From Hypomyces perniciosus (lineage: Eukaryota > Ascomycota > Sordariomycetes > Hypocreales > Hypocreaceae), in NCBI GenBank assembly GCA_008477525.1, contig SPDT01000007.1, forward strand, positions 3,100,001 to 3,164,000: 64,000 nucleotides of DNA, in the 5' to 3' direction. A program made the position numbers and the translations under genes. How positions within the stretch are numbered: the stretch's first letter is position 1; every line of letters begins with the position of its first letter. Shown here piece after piece: positions 1-13,278 of this stretch. Under the pieces are notes generated by a model, which did not search any database, was not told the DNA's origin, and saw only the letters and a list, made by a program, of their open reading frames with translations.

Positions 1-1710
1 CCAACTCAACGTAGATGACAGAGCGGCTTGTCACTTCATCTCCAACTACGTTCTTGTCCCGAAGCAAGGAACTACACGTGGCTTCCTCGAATATGTTCTC
101 CCTCTGTTAAAAGTTGAAGAGGTTGCCCCTCACTTCAAGGCCGCCTTCGAAGCCTGCGCTACGGCATCTTTCGCCAACCATTCACACCCCGCCCCGGATC
201 TTGAAAAGTTGGCCGTGTACAAGTACACAAAAGCTCTATCAGCCACTTATAGAGCCTTGCAAAATCCAGTCACCTTCAGACAAGACGCTACATTGGCATC
301 GATTCTTCTCTTGGGACTTTTCGAGAACATCACAGCCAAACAGCTGGGTATGCTGGCTTGGGGGTCACATATCGAAGGTGCTATTCAACTAGTCAAGAGC
401 AGAGGCAGAAAGCAGCTACGAACGAAAACTGGCGTTGCCCTGTTCATTGCCGTCCGAACACAAATGGTGAGCCAACTTCTGCTATGTAGTTCCCCTCATC
501 ATGGTATTCGCCAATATCACTAATCACATACTCCTTTAGATAATTCATACACTCAGCACCGCGAAACCACCATTGATGGATCTTAAATGGTGGGTTAATG
601 AAGATTCTGTCAGAGATCAGCACGCATCGCAATGTCAAAAGTTCAACATTCAAACCGGGGAGATCAGAGCAGAGGTTAATCGCCTCTTGAATGAACTTCC
701 CCGTAATCTAGAAAGCATTCAAGTGATGCAGGACTTGATAAGGAAGGCTCAAGCAGTAGACCTTGAGTGTGTGAAGTGGGCCCAGTCACTGCCCGACTCA
801 TTTCAGTGCAGGACGGTTGCGTGGGAGGATAGTGTTCCTCAGGGTGACTACGCCAAGGCCGAAGTCTTCCCAGGCCGAGTTGATGCTTTCCAAGATCTGT
901 GGGTTGCGAGTGTGTGGAATATGATGCGATGCTCACGAATGATACTGGCGTCCATAGTGGTCCGGTGCGCGGCTTGGGTTTGTTCACCGGTTGACTACCG
1001 GACGACACCAGAGTACTCTGCAGCGACACGAATATGCGTTGAGAACATTACTGACATCATTGCTTCGGTTCCGTACCAACTTGGTTGGTTCATCAAACGC
1101 AAACACCTTCTTCAACATACTAGTGCCTCGACATTTGGTTGCGGGGAGGAGGATAGTCTGAAAAGTCTCTCGGGATATTTCTTGACCTGGCCCCTGGCTT
1201 GCATCTATGGGCAAGATTACACCACTGATAGTCAGCGGGCTTGGATCAAAGGACGTCTTAACCACATTGGAACGCAGCTCGGCGTCCGCTATGCCTTGAT
1301 GCTTGGTGAGGTATGAAACTCATGATCATGACTACTGCTTGTACGGTTGGTTAACGGTACAAACTTGAACTCAGTTGCATGTTCGGATTCCGTCCATGCT
1401 TATCCGACGGGACGGATTGGTTACGAATCAGTCGACCAATTTCGAAAAGCTCCTCTCGACAAGGTCGGCAAACCCGCTGGGGGATTCCCCGACACATCCG
1501 GCGGGGCCATTAGAGCACGCGATGCAGTCGGAGATGGTTGAGCGCCAGAAGGCCGAGCTAGTTAATAAGGTGATGGGTAACTCGGGCGTCATTGATGAGT
1601 GGACTGCTAAGACTTGGCTGCAGATGCAGCATATCTCAGCACAGTCACCATCACACGATGACGACCATGTTGGCTCGGGGGAGATTGGAGGCTTGATCAA
1701 TCCAATGTGA
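1..1710 (+). CDS. Fungal transcription factor, C-terminal part (5' end outside window)
   Basis: About 523 residues are visible in three exons: 2-466, 540-1310 and 1375-1710, joined by phase-0 introns 467-539 (GTGAGC..TTTAG) and 1311-1374 (GTATGA..CTCAG). The reading frame is already open at base 2, so the start and any Zn2Cys6 DNA-binding cluster lie upstream of the window. The helical body (for example VDDRAACHFISNYV, VYKYTKALSATYRALQNP, then DATLASILLLGLFE) looks like the fungal-specific transcription factor region of the Fungal_trans_2 (PF11951) kind that follows a C6 zinc cluster in many ascomycete regulators. Family knowledge says such proteins are nuclear regulators; the target genes cannot be told from this fragment. 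The last exon is polar and ends VGSGEIGGLINPM. The assignment to the fungal regulator superfamily is fairly sure; the subfamily is inference. Confidence 0.75.
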
Positions 1711-2426
1711 AGTGAAAATCGGCAAAGATGGGTCAGAAAGGCAACGAAGCGGTTGTCTTGGACTAATCTCGAGTTTTCATGTCGATGAGGAGACGCAAGT
1801 AAATTGGGTTCATGGCACTATCTCTGGGTGCAAATCAGCGTTCAGATCATGCATACATTTACATGTACGGTAGGAGCATTAGTGTGGGTTGACTCGAGTA
1901 GTTTTACGTCTTTGGATATGTACGGGCTATGGGGCCTCTCCGCTCGTACTACAGCGAATATCACCACATTATGGTATTTGGCGTTGCTCTTCCACTACCA
2001 TGATGGTTTCCGGATGCCAAAGGGAGGCGCCGAATGAAACGCATTGTGACAGTTCAAGTACTCCATAGAGATGATCAGATTAATTCAGCGTGACAGACAA
2101 ATAAATGATGGAATTATGACACGTGAGATGGCCAACGTGACCTCTTGCAAGCAAGCTGATACCGATCCTTGTATTTCAGTGCAAAGTAGGTAGAAATGCA
2201 ATATTCCCAAACTCCAACACAAATCTTATGCTTGGCCGCTTTTACTGCATATGTCCCATGTTGTATCTGGGTTCACAATCTCGGGTATATTATCCTTGTT
2301 TAGATGGGATTCGGATGTCTTTTTTTTTCTTGTTTCATTCTTTTCAACGTACCCTCTTCTTCCTGTTGCACAAACACAGTTCATTAGTTGAAAAGAATCA
2401 CAACGAGGGGGGGGAGGTTCAGGGAC
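1711..2426. other. Intergenic, between transcription factor and small membrane protein (convergent 3' ends)
   Basis: Both flanking genes end here, so this should be mostly 3' UTR and terminator sequence. Short open frames at 1804-2037 and 2228-2473 have no recognisable protein content. No repeat or RNA gene was seen. Confidence 0.6.
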
Positions 2427-2771
2427 TCACAATTCCTCGTCTTCGCGAGCGTTGCCAAGATTCCATGCCTTGACGACGAAGCTCTGGGTGGCATCGACGT
2501 ACTTTTCGTTCTGAATGTCCTTGACACTGACACGAACACCGTCCTTGGTGAAGACAACGTTCTTGCGGCCCATGCGCTCGGATGCGGTGTGTCGGATCTG
2601 GATGAAGCTGAGGTAGATTTGATAGAGCATCCAGCCGCCACCGCTGACGAGGGCGATGGCGATTACGAGAGGGATTATTTGACTGATGAGGAGTCAATGC
2701 CAGAGAACAGGGTGTTTGAAGAAGAAGAACCAGCGCAAAGCGTGAACATCTTACCTCAATGCCGATGCCAT
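2427..2771 (-). CDS. Small single-pass membrane protein, 90 aa, unknown function
   Basis: Two coding exons on the minus strand: 2771-2755 (17 nt, five codons plus two bases) and 2682-2427, separated by intron 2683-2754 (GTAAGA..ATCAG). The spliced protein starts MASALSQIIPLVIAIAL. Residues about 7-35 are a hydrophobic helix (IIPLVIAIALVSGGGWMLYQIYLSFI), giving one membrane span with a very short N-terminus. The remaining 55 residues are soluble and charged, with a basic turn (RHTASERMGRKN), a strand-like part (VVFTKDGVRVSVKDI) and an acidic tail (NAREDEEL). The frame continuity across the intron and the clean hydropathy make it a credible gene. I recognise the general look of a conserved short ascomycete protein but cannot name the family or function. 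Endomembrane or mitochondrial location is possible; the sequence does not decide. Confidence 0.7.
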
Positions 2772-4305
2772 GATTGCTGACGAGACCACGCGACAGGGAC
2801 AGGAATGTCGTTGGAGATGGCGACCGAGATATTGTAGGAATACGAGTAGAGGGGTCGCCCTTGGCGCGAACTGTAAGTTATCAGGAGCTCGCCAGGAGCG
2901 CAAACAGCAAACAGCAACGTCGGTTATATCAAGACAGAGAGAGAGGGAAGAAGAATAAAAAGCGGGTGAAACGAGAAGGGCTCAGCCTTGAGAAGAAGAT
3001 GACGGGGATGAATGCATGTTCGATATTAATACTATTTGGTATCACGAGCCGGGGCTTATGTGTTAGTCGGCGCGCCATGGGTTCGTTCCATGAGGTACGC
3101 GCAGTGCGACAGTGGGTAAAAAGGGCGCTAATGTAGGGGGTCAGTGGGCTCTATGCCACTGGAAGCATGGTGCCTATTAGAGGAGGCCCCTTTGAGGGCT
3201 ATGCACCCTTGGCAGGAGGAGTACCACTACTAGTACTAGTGCTATCAAGAGGGTGACAAAAAAAGAAGGGACCGCTAAAGATGCACATGTCATCAGAGAG
3301 TTAGTTGACGGAGTACTTCGTAGGGGCTTCCACTATTTTACTTTATTGTACTTCGTACGAAGTAATATGAATATCAACTGGATATGAACTAACTATTGTG
3401 ATCATAGTGATCTATTGCAACGAGGGCAATATAGGACAATCAGAGTTACTAGCTACAGTACTTATGTGTTTGCGGTCCCTCTTTTTTTTGTCACTCGCTT
3501 GACTGTATCAATGGGGTGGAGACGATGATGACTTGCGCTGCAACAATCGGCGGAGACCTCAGACAAGCAAGGCTCAGCAACACGTGGAACAAGCGAGCCG
3601 GGATCAATGATATTGCTGATCCGAGCCATGAACCGTGCCACAGCCAGCCTCAGCCTCTGCGGAGTGTGACTTGTAGCACAAGTAGAGCAGCGAGCGCATT
3701 TGTGGCGCGGTCTCGATGATGAAGTGCCGACTATTACGGCGAACCTAGAAGCAACATATTCTGAATCGTAGCCTGCGCATTCATAGATTTCCAGCATACG
3801 TAGGCTCATAACCCAATCAAATATTATTATACCCTTTTACATTTGTTTTTCTATTAGCTTTTTCTCTTGTCTCTGTTACTGACTCTCTGGCCTTTCGTCC
3901 ATTCCTACTCTTCATTAATAATGGCATCTTGACTTATTAGTGTCTCTCTAGCCACTTACACCCCTCCTTTTGTGGCCCGGGAGGCGGTGTCCTGTTGTCT
4001 GCGAAAAGGACACACTGCTGGACAGCAGTGATGACAGCTTGCTCTGCCCACCAACAACCGAGCTCTTCTACCTCACGCTGCCAGCCCACCTCAGCGACCG
4101 ACTTCGACCTCGATCTACCCCCATACTCCAAACGTCGATCTCGATCTCGGCGTCTTGACAATTCCATCTCACAGCGCCTGCACTCGCTGCAGAGCTGTCT
4201 CCCTTCAGCCCTCGCGACCCAGCCCTTCATCGCCCACCCACAACTACATCCACATCACCATTCGATCGCGCCGCCAGCCGCCCTCCTTCCGACTCGTTTC
4301 ACATC
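2772..4305. other. Intergenic, divergent promoter region of the 90-aa protein and SEC24
   Basis: This 1.5 kb spacer serves two diverging genes. It holds three copies of the dispersed TACKRAGTA-type motif (3314, 3349, 3356); the last two overlap in a perfect 16-bp palindrome, TACTTCGTACGAAGTA, at 3349-3364. From about 3840 to 4300 the plus strand is pyrimidine-rich, as expected for the SEC24 5' leader. The open frames at 3462-3809 (-) and 3995-4402 (+) lack any family resemblance. Confidence 0.6.
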
Positions 4306-7281
4306 ATGTCGGCGCCACCCGGTGATGGCTACAGCCAGCATTATGAACAGGAGCAGGCTTTTGATGGCCAGGCCGCCCAGCCTCCCCCACACCCAGACGT
4401 AGCAAGCGCGGGCAAGAAGAAGAAGCGAGGATATGCAGCTCAGGCTTTCGAGGTTGGCACGGGGGCCAATGCTATCGCCGGTGGTCAGATTCAAGGTGGG
4501 GGACAGCCGTACGGCATGCCGCCGGTTCAGTCTGCCGCTTCCTACGGAGCCTATCCCCAGAACGAACCCCAACCCATCGCCGGCGCCGCAGCCACTCCCG
4601 GATACCAATACTCACAAGCTGGTTATGGCGCACCGCAACCAGCCGGGTCCCCACAAGCTCCATACGGCGGTTACCAAGCTCCGGATCAGGGCTATCCCGC
4701 CTCTGGTACCCAGCAGCCTGCGGCCAGTGTTGCAGGCATCACCCAGGGCATGGCCGGCATGCACATGGGCAGCGGCCAACCTCAACAGTCTCCCCAGCAA
4801 ATCGCCCAGGGAGCCCGACCTGCTGTTCTCAACCAGTTGTATCCGACCGATCTTCTGGCCCAGCCATTCAATGTCTCCGAGCTGGAATTGCCTCCTCCTC
4901 CGATTGTTCTCCCCCCGAACGTAAGATTCGCTTCCCCATCACGGTTAGTCCAAGGCAGCTGCTAACGTCACCTCCTCAGACAAGCGTAACCCCTTCACCA
5001 GAAGCCAATTGCTCCTCACGATACATTCGCTCTACACTTAATGCTATACCCACTACAAACTCGTTGTTGAAGAAGTCCAAGCTACCACTTGCGCTTGTTA
5101 TTCAGCCATATGGGGCTCTGCACGATGATGAGGATCCGATACCCGTTGTTCAGGACCAAGTCATCTCACGGTGTCGAAGATGTCGAACGTACATCAACCC
5201 ATTTGTCACTTTCCTCGACCACGGCCACCGCTGGCGTTGCAACATGTGCAACCTGAGCAACGATGTTCCCCAGGCTTTCGATTGGGATGCTGCTGCGCAA
5301 CAAACCGTCGACCGATGGCAGCGCCATGAGCTTAATCACTCCGTTGTCGAGTTTGTCGCTCCTCAGGAGTACATGGTCCGACCACCCCAGCCCCTGGTCT
5401 ATCTCTTCTGCTTCGACGTGAGCTACGCGGCCATTTCCAACGGTCTTCTTGCTACGAGCGCTCGAACCATTCTGGACAGTCTTAACAGGATACCTAATGC
5501 GGATCGACGGACTCGACTGGGTTTCTTGGCTGTGGATTCTAGCCTGCACTACTTCTCGATCCCCAAGGACTCTGATGAGAACGGCGAGACCAGCATGCTG
5601 GTGGTCAGCGATCTCGATGAGCCCTTCTTGCCCGTGCCTCACGACCTGCTTGTTCCCCTGACTGAGAGTCGCCAGAGTATCGAGAAGTTCTTGCAGAAGT
5701 TGCCAGACATGTTCCAGAACAACCAAAGCAATGGCTCCTGCATGGGTTCTGCTCTTCGAGCCGGACACAAGCTCATCTCTGCTCTTGGTGGTAAGATTGT
5801 TGTCCTGACGGCCTCTCTGCCCAACGTTGGAGTCGGCAAGTTGGACATGAGAGAGGATAAGAAACTCCTGGGAACCTCCAAGGAAGGCAGCCTGCTGCAA
5901 ACTTCAAACAGTTTTTACAAAAGCTTTGCGGTCGAGTGTTCTAAGAATCAGGTTTCGATCGATATGTTTTTGTTCTCTTCCCAGTACCAAGATGTGGCCT
6001 CCCTGAGCAACCTCCCGAGATATACAGGTGGTCAGACTTGGTTCTACCCTGGCTGGCACGCATCACGGCCTGAAGATGCCCTGAAGTTCGCCTCCGAGTT
6101 TAGCGATTACTTGTCCTCTGAGATTGGATTGGAGGCTGTACTCCGAGTCCGAGCGACCACAGGCTTGCGCATGAACACCTTCTATGGAAACTTCTTCAAC
6201 CGCAGTTCAGATCTCTGCGCATTCCCTGCGTTTCCCCGTGATCAGTGCTACGTGGTCGAAGTTGCCATTGATGAGAACCTCACTAAGAATGTTGTTTGCC
6301 TTCAAGCCGCAGTCTTGCACACGACATGCAACGGTGAGCGGCGTATCAGAGTGTTGACTTTGGCCCTCCCAACCACCACGAACCTCTCGGATCTATACGC
6401 CTCTGCCGACCAGTCTGCTATCACCACCTACTTCAGCCACAAGGCCGTGGAGCGGGCTCTTGGCAGCGGTCTGGACGCGGCCCGGGACGCTCTGTTGGCC
6501 AAGCTTACTGAGCTTCTGCAGACATTCAAGAAGGAGCTCGCGGGCGGCAGCATGGGGGGCGGTCTGCAGTTCCCTGCCAACCTTCGCGGGCTTCCTCTCC
6601 TCTTCCTTGGCTTGACCAAGAATGTCGGCCTGCGGAAGTCTGCGCAGATTCCCTCCGACATCAGATCAGCTGCGCTGTGTCTTCTGTCTACTCTGCCTGT
6701 CCCACTTCTGATGCGATATATCTACCCCAGACTGTACTCGTTGCACGACATGCCGGACAATGCTGGAGTTCCGGACGAGGGGACAGGCCATATTTTGCTC
6801 CCCCCAGCCCATAATGTATCTTCAGATAAGTTAGTGCCGTACGGCCTCTACCTCATCGACGATGGACAGACGCAGTTCCTATGGGTCGGCCGAGATGCTG
6901 TGCCCCAACTGATTGCCGACGTCTTTGGAGTAGACGACCGAACACAGGTTCACGTTGGCAAGGGACGAGTGCCTGAGCTGGAGAACGACTTCAACGAACG
7001 GGTAAGGGCGGTGATCCAAAAGAGCAGGGATCACAGGGCACTGGGAGTGGGAAGCATCACGGTGCCACACCTCTACATTGTACGGGACGACGGCGAGCCC
7101 AGTCTCAAGTTGTGGGCGCAGACATTGCTAGTGGAGGACCGGACGGATCAAGGGGTCAGTGCTGCACAGTGGCTAGGCTCCCTTCGAGAAAAGGTATGTT
7201 GATAGTAGTCTTGTCTTGCCAGACACATGATGAGTTGTGGTTTGGGATTAACTGACACGGTGGAAACAGGTTGTGCAGTAG
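4306..7281 (+). CDS. SEC24: COPII coat subunit Sec24
   Basis: Sec24 binds Sec23 and selects cargo for COPII vesicles leaving the endoplasmic reticulum. Three exons, 4306-4920, 4980-7193 and 7270-7281, give 946 residues, normal for the family. The first 205 residues are a Pro/Gln/Gly-rich disordered tail. It is followed by the Sec23/24 zinc finger (CRRC about residues 270-273 and CNMC about 292-295), the trunk domain ([30 protein letters not shown]), the beta-sandwich and helical domains, and a gelsolin-like C-terminal domain ([20 protein letters not shown]). Start: the ATG at 4306 sits in a pyrimidine-rich leader and opens MSAPPGDGY. The final exon encodes only VVQ and the stop; the donor GTATGT at 7194 and acceptor AACAG at 7269 support it, whereas reading through ends the protein at VC after 7202. 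Identity is very sure. Confidence 0.95.
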
Positions 7282-9530
7282 AGCCCCGAGAAATGTAAGT
7301 ATTGATATGAGACTTGTATAGACTGGAGGTAGGGGAAGCCCTGGGGTCGGATATGGAGAAGTGTGCGCAGGAGATGGGGTTGCGGCTAATAGGAGGCGGG
7401 CAATATTTGACGTAGTGAGGAATTTCAGCGAGCTTCGTATCAGACAAGCCCGCACATGAGAAGAAATGTCAGCGAAAGGGGTGCCGATTTACGATGTTGG
7501 GGAGGAGCTGGCACAAGGATGACCGTATGATATGACCAACGAGGTACAGATGTAGTAGTACGTAGAAAAATATATGTCTGGTTTATTTCTTTATTCTTTT
7601 CTTTATTCTTGCCCGACACAGGAGCAGGCCGTAGTCCTAAGCAGTAAGCCAAGGGTCGGTAGTTTCTGTTACCGATGTCTGTTTTGAAACGTGAGAGCAG
7701 GGCGCTTAGGATGGCTCTACTACAACTACTACTACTGCTGCTGCTGCTACTGCTACCATGCCAGAACGTTAGTGGATAATATTAGCGGAACGACGATAGC
7801 GGCCCGGAGGACGGATATTGGACGGTTGGTTAAAACCAAAAGGTGGAGCGAGAGGTCGTGCGGTGTTGGCCAACGTTTCTATTTGCAACACTGGAGGCGC
7901 TAAAGGGTTCTGTCACAAATATAAATGGGACCGCAAGAGGAGGTGGAAGGCGAGGAAGCGCCTTGACCGGCCAATGAAGATGGGGAGTAGGCGCTTTTAG
8001 GGGAAAGAAAATGACAGCTGCAGTGAAAGTGGGCAAATGGGAGGAGCCAATTGATGAATGAGGCCGGGGGTGGTAGTACTATTAACTTGGTGATGATGGT
8101 GGGGAGAGGTGGAAGGTGAAACTGGATTGAGGAGTAATAGTAGTAGTAGTAGTATGAGAATTCTGATTCTTGTCATGGGATGGCGATGGATGACAAGACC
8201 GCTGATGAGTAGTATAGGTAGCTGCCTGCGTACTGGACGAAAGGCATTGAACGAAATGCCCTATTATAATACTCGTAGAGATAGAGATAGGGCCATGGCC
8301 TCTAACATGAACCACCTGAGAGAATAGGCACCCCTGTACGGAGCATTACTACTTCGTACTAGCACTTGTAAAGGCAGTACTAGTACTAGTAGTACTCGTC
8401 GTGGGAAGCACATGCAGATGCCATTCCGTCCATTGCATTACATCTCTTTCATCCAGCGGAAGCGCCTTTCCTCCCCTTTTCCGTATTTACCCTTCGCATC
8501 CATAGATAGGTACGATACCTCGACCAGAGTCCGAACTCTCTCATATGTACCTAGCGACAGGCATAATCCCGCCCTCAAGCCACGACTTCGAGCGTATTTA
8601 GAGAACCGTTGGAGAGGGAAATCAAGTCAGGTGCGATTTCCCATGAGTTACAAGGGGTGAGGGGCAGGTTGCATCTTCTGTTGGCGTTGGTGCAACGCCT
8701 CTTTTCTGTGGTTTATTTCACGGCTCTTCCCGAACCATTTCGCCATGTTCCGTATTTATTCGTTGCCTCTCCCGAGACCGCGTTGATTCTTCGTGTTGGT
8801 CGCTAATCAATACTATTTGCTGGCCAGCTTTCCATACCTCTACCTATCGCCTCACAAGACACGTCGCTCCCCACCTCACGAGCAAACGCAAACGTACGGA
8901 GTATGTAAAGCCTAACAGCAACACGACCCCGCAGCCTGACTGGCTTGTACCTTTTAGTTAACACACCAAAGGTTCCACGCCCATATTACTACTACTACTA
9001 CTACTACTACTACCTACTACCTACTACTTCGTACTCCGCTGCGAGAGCCCTCTGATCATCGTCTTTGCACGACGAGGCCCGAGCGGAGGCGTTGAACCTT
9101 GGCTGCGACGGAATCAAAGCGCCTTTCCTTTCCCCAGCTTCACGATCTAATCCTTATCTTTGTCGCGAGCCGTCAGCCCCCTGATCGACTCGGCCACCGC
9201 ACACAAGTGCCTGAGCACCATTTTGCTCCTGTTTGTGCTCCCAGTATTAGCTGGAGGTGCAACCTAACTGCCGCCCAGCGGAGTTCCAGTTAGCTACCCC
9301 GACCCTCGTCGACGGCGCAACTAGACCCAGAGGAGCGGTTCCGCGACTTGAACCCGTCTCTTATCCCGGTGCCACGAAGCGTATGCCCCTGAGTTACGCT
9401 GCTGGGCAACAAAGCCGCTGCTCCCAGTTCAGTACCTACTGGTCAGCTCGATAAATAGACATCCCTAGATAAGGCTACCGTCAGCTTGCTGCTTGCTCAT
9501 TACCCGGCCACAAACGTCATCTCCGCCACC
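7282..9530. other. Intergenic 2.2 kb with TAC/CTG trinucleotide tracts, MAP kinase upstream region
   Basis: No gene was recognised. It holds a CTA/CTG-type tract at 7717-7757, a TAG tract at 8138-8154, a TAC/TAG cluster at about 8345-8397, a TAC tract at 8986-9028 and TACKRAGTA-type 9-mers at 8350, 8895 and 9025. From about 9050 to 9530 the strand is pyrimidine-rich and leads into the MAP kinase start; short upstream open frames (for example 9099-9293) may lie in a long 5' leader. Confidence 0.6.
8986..9028. repeat. TAC trinucleotide microsatellite
   Basis: About ten near-perfect TAC units, degenerating into TACC/TAC steps, end directly in a TACTTCGTA 9-mer at 9025-9033. It lies about 500 bp upstream of the MAP kinase start. 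Confidence 0.9.
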
Positions 9531-10839
<1,309 letters not shown>

Positions 10840-11648
10840 ACCCACCTGCACGGTCATAGTACATAGAGGATCTATAGAGCATGTCCTAGTTATTTGAAGG
10901 GAAGGGAAGGGAAGGGAAGGGAATGGAAGGATAAGCAAGGGACTGCGCACCGTTGGGGCAGATTGGAATGGCTATAAGAAGATGAAGGTAATGGGAAATG
11001 AACATGTTGATTTCGAGTTTCTTTGCGTCTATATTCCAACTACACCTCATCGACTCTCGGCCTCTGGTTTGCCTGATCAAATGAATGAACCGATGGGTGG
11101 ATTATCCGAATGATATCCAAATGCGCGTGGATATGAAAGTCGAGCAAGGGCCCATATGATGGTGATGTCAGACATGTGCCGTCATTGGAGAAACGAGCAT
11201 GCATCTGTACTTTAGTTATGAAGTCTATTGAATGACGCCTTTTGGGTTATTCGTGAGCCAAGGCGCCTAGTGCTGGGCAAATGATGCCATTAACCATTGT
11301 GATAGAGAATGGGCTAATACTCTATACCTACCGTACGATGCTCGTCGGCCTTGGGCGGCCAAGGGTATGAAGTAACAGTCTAGTTTCGGCAATCTGCGGG
11401 GCAAAGGGTGATCGACACTATCCAGCTTTTGTCACCCCACTGTAAAAGTACGTCAGTTCCCCAGCCCTGCCCTTCAACAGCTTCGACGCAGGTACTTGAA
11501 CATACCCGTACACACACACGTACGTACACATACCTCCATCTTTACCTGTCTGCAATACGGGGACCCTTTGGATGATACATTATTCATCTCTTTTGGCGTT
11601 TCTTAGGATATCCTTCTATTCACCTGTCACAGACGCCTCTCAGTTCTG
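10840..11648. other. Intergenic, MAP kinase 3' region and OXR1 upstream region
   Basis: A GAAGG pentanucleotide tract lies at about 10896-10930, just after the kinase stop. The rest shows no repeat, RNA gene or coding signal. An upstream first exon of the OXR1 gene may be hidden at the right end (see that entry). Confidence 0.55.
10896..10930. repeat. GAAGG pentanucleotide repeat
   Basis: Five near-perfect GAAGG units followed by one GAATG variant, in the presumed 3' UTR of the MAP kinase gene. Confidence 0.85.
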
Positions 11649-12689
11649 GTGCTACTTACAATAGATTCAGCGCGCCTACGTCGCCCAATCCAGACGTTGA
11701 CGTCTAATTTGGCCAACACTGGTGCTGCCAGAGAGCCAGTACCAGCTCCCGCACTCCTAAGAAACCTATCCGACTCGTTCGTGGAAAGCATGTGGACGGG
11801 GTTAATACGGCGCTTCTCGTCAGAAGACACGAACATCCCAAGCCAACTGGACGAATCATATGGCAACGGCCACCATGGAGCCCCCAAGGACGGCATCAAC
11901 GACGTCTTCACGCCAGTGAAACGCACCGTGAGCCCCTTCCGGCCCCCTCCTCTGGATCCCGTAGTCCTCCATGGCTACAAGGATAGCACACCAGGTGCCT
12001 CCAGGCTGCTGACGCCCACAGTAGCCGAAGAGATTCGGACCATGGTGCCAGAGCGGCTGCGTATCACCGAGGACTGGCGCCTCGTGTACAGCCTTGAGCA
12101 GGATGGTTCGAGTCTGGCTACGCTGTATCAGAGATGCAGGAACTACGCGGGCTTGAGAGTGGGCTTTGTACTCGTGGTTAAAGACCAGGAGGGTGGGGTG
12201 GGTGCTGCCGCTTACATATCTACGTCCATCCAATACTGACGTTCGGAATAGACATTTGGCGCATATCTCTCAGAATACCCCCACCCGGCACCTTCATACT
12301 TTGGCAACGGCGAGTGCTTCCTTTGGCGGGTCTCGACACTGACGTCCCTACCGCCACCTCCCTCGGCCGATACGATAAACATGACACGCAGCACGACGCT
12401 CGCCCCGCCGCCGCGATCCGGTACATCAACGCCGGGCTCGGTGGATACGACTCCTGGCATCCGCTTCAAGGCATTTCCCTATAGCGGCCTCAACGATTTC
12501 TACATCAACTGCGAGACTGGGTTCCTGAGTGTCGGGTCCGGCGGTGGGCATTATGGCTTATGGCTAGACGACTCACTTGATGTGGGACACAGCTCCACAT
12601 GCGAGACGTTTGGAAACGAGCCTCTAAGCGACGTTGGAGCCAAGTTTGGCATTATAGGCGTGGAGTTGTGGGTTATTGGCGCCTCCTGA
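11649..12689 (+). CDS. OXR1: TLDc-domain oxidation resistance protein Oxr1 (start uncertain)
   Basis: Two clear exons, an open frame up to 12197 and 12252-12689, are joined by a phase-0 intron (GTGGGT at 12198 to AATAG at 12251). The TLDc domain covers about the last 215 residues: LLTPTVAEEIRTMVPERL, WRLVYSLEQDGSSLATLY, then after the intron TFGAYLSEYPHPAPSYFGNG and the family-typical ending ETFGNEPLSDVGAKFGIIGVELWVIG. TLDc proteins protect against oxidative damage and bind the V-ATPase; yeast Oxr1 promotes V-ATPase disassembly. A Ser/Pro-rich segment with VESMWTGLIRRFSSED precedes the domain, as in other fungal Oxr1 proteins. The frame has no ATG before that segment: the open frame at 11649 begins at a GTG, and TTACAATAG at about 11656-11664 could be an acceptor. 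A short first exon upstream is therefore likely. Coordinates give the supported part. Confidence 0.82.
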
Positions 12690-13278
12690 ATTGGTTGCCA
12701 TGTTCCATGACCTTGATGAGCGAAACGGTGAATCTACTCTCCTCTCCCCCATTCATCCGCTCTCTGCTCTTTTTTTCTTTTTTCTTCTCATTTTCCATGC
12801 TGGGTATCCAGCGAAGATCTTCTTTCTTTGAGCTAATCACCATGGTGTCGCTGGCGTTTTCGACGATTACGGGGGAGTTTTTTTCTTTTTTTTTTTTTTT
12901 TTGGAACTTAAGGGATGCATCTCTCTCTTTCATATTGCGTTTGTTTCCCTTCGTGTCTATCCATCGTGGGATCAAGGAAAGAAAGGCCGTGGAAAATCGT
13001 GCACGTCTAGGCTGGAATCTATGGGACGACGAGATTGTGGGCTATGTTAATGGCAACCAGAATGACGGGAATCAACCCTCCCAGGAATGTGGAAACGCAA
13101 AAACGATGCTTCAATGGTGAAAACTTTTGTCTAGACTGACAGTTAGTATACATGATACCCAAAAAATTCAAACAGGGGCCACACCTCTCACATCAACTTT
13201 TTACTCATACAGTGGCTGTTAAAGCAGCCGTATGGCCCGTTGCCAAATATTGATCCTCCTTTTGTTCTTTTTCCCGCA
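12690..13278. other. Intergenic, convergent 3' ends of OXR1 and HEM4
   Basis: The plus strand is T-rich, with a poly-T run at about 12885-12901, fitting 3' UTR and termination sequence for both genes. The frame at 12599-13120 is a low-complexity artefact. Confidence 0.6.

Noticed and set aside
5166..5900. 244-codon minus-strand frame inside SEC24
   Set aside because: Antisense shadow of a conserved exon; no hydropathy or motif of its own.
8100..9030. TAG/TAC tracts as a CRISPR-like or telomere-like array
   Set aside because: They are plain trinucleotide microsatellites without unique spacers, and the unit differs from the fungal telomere repeat.
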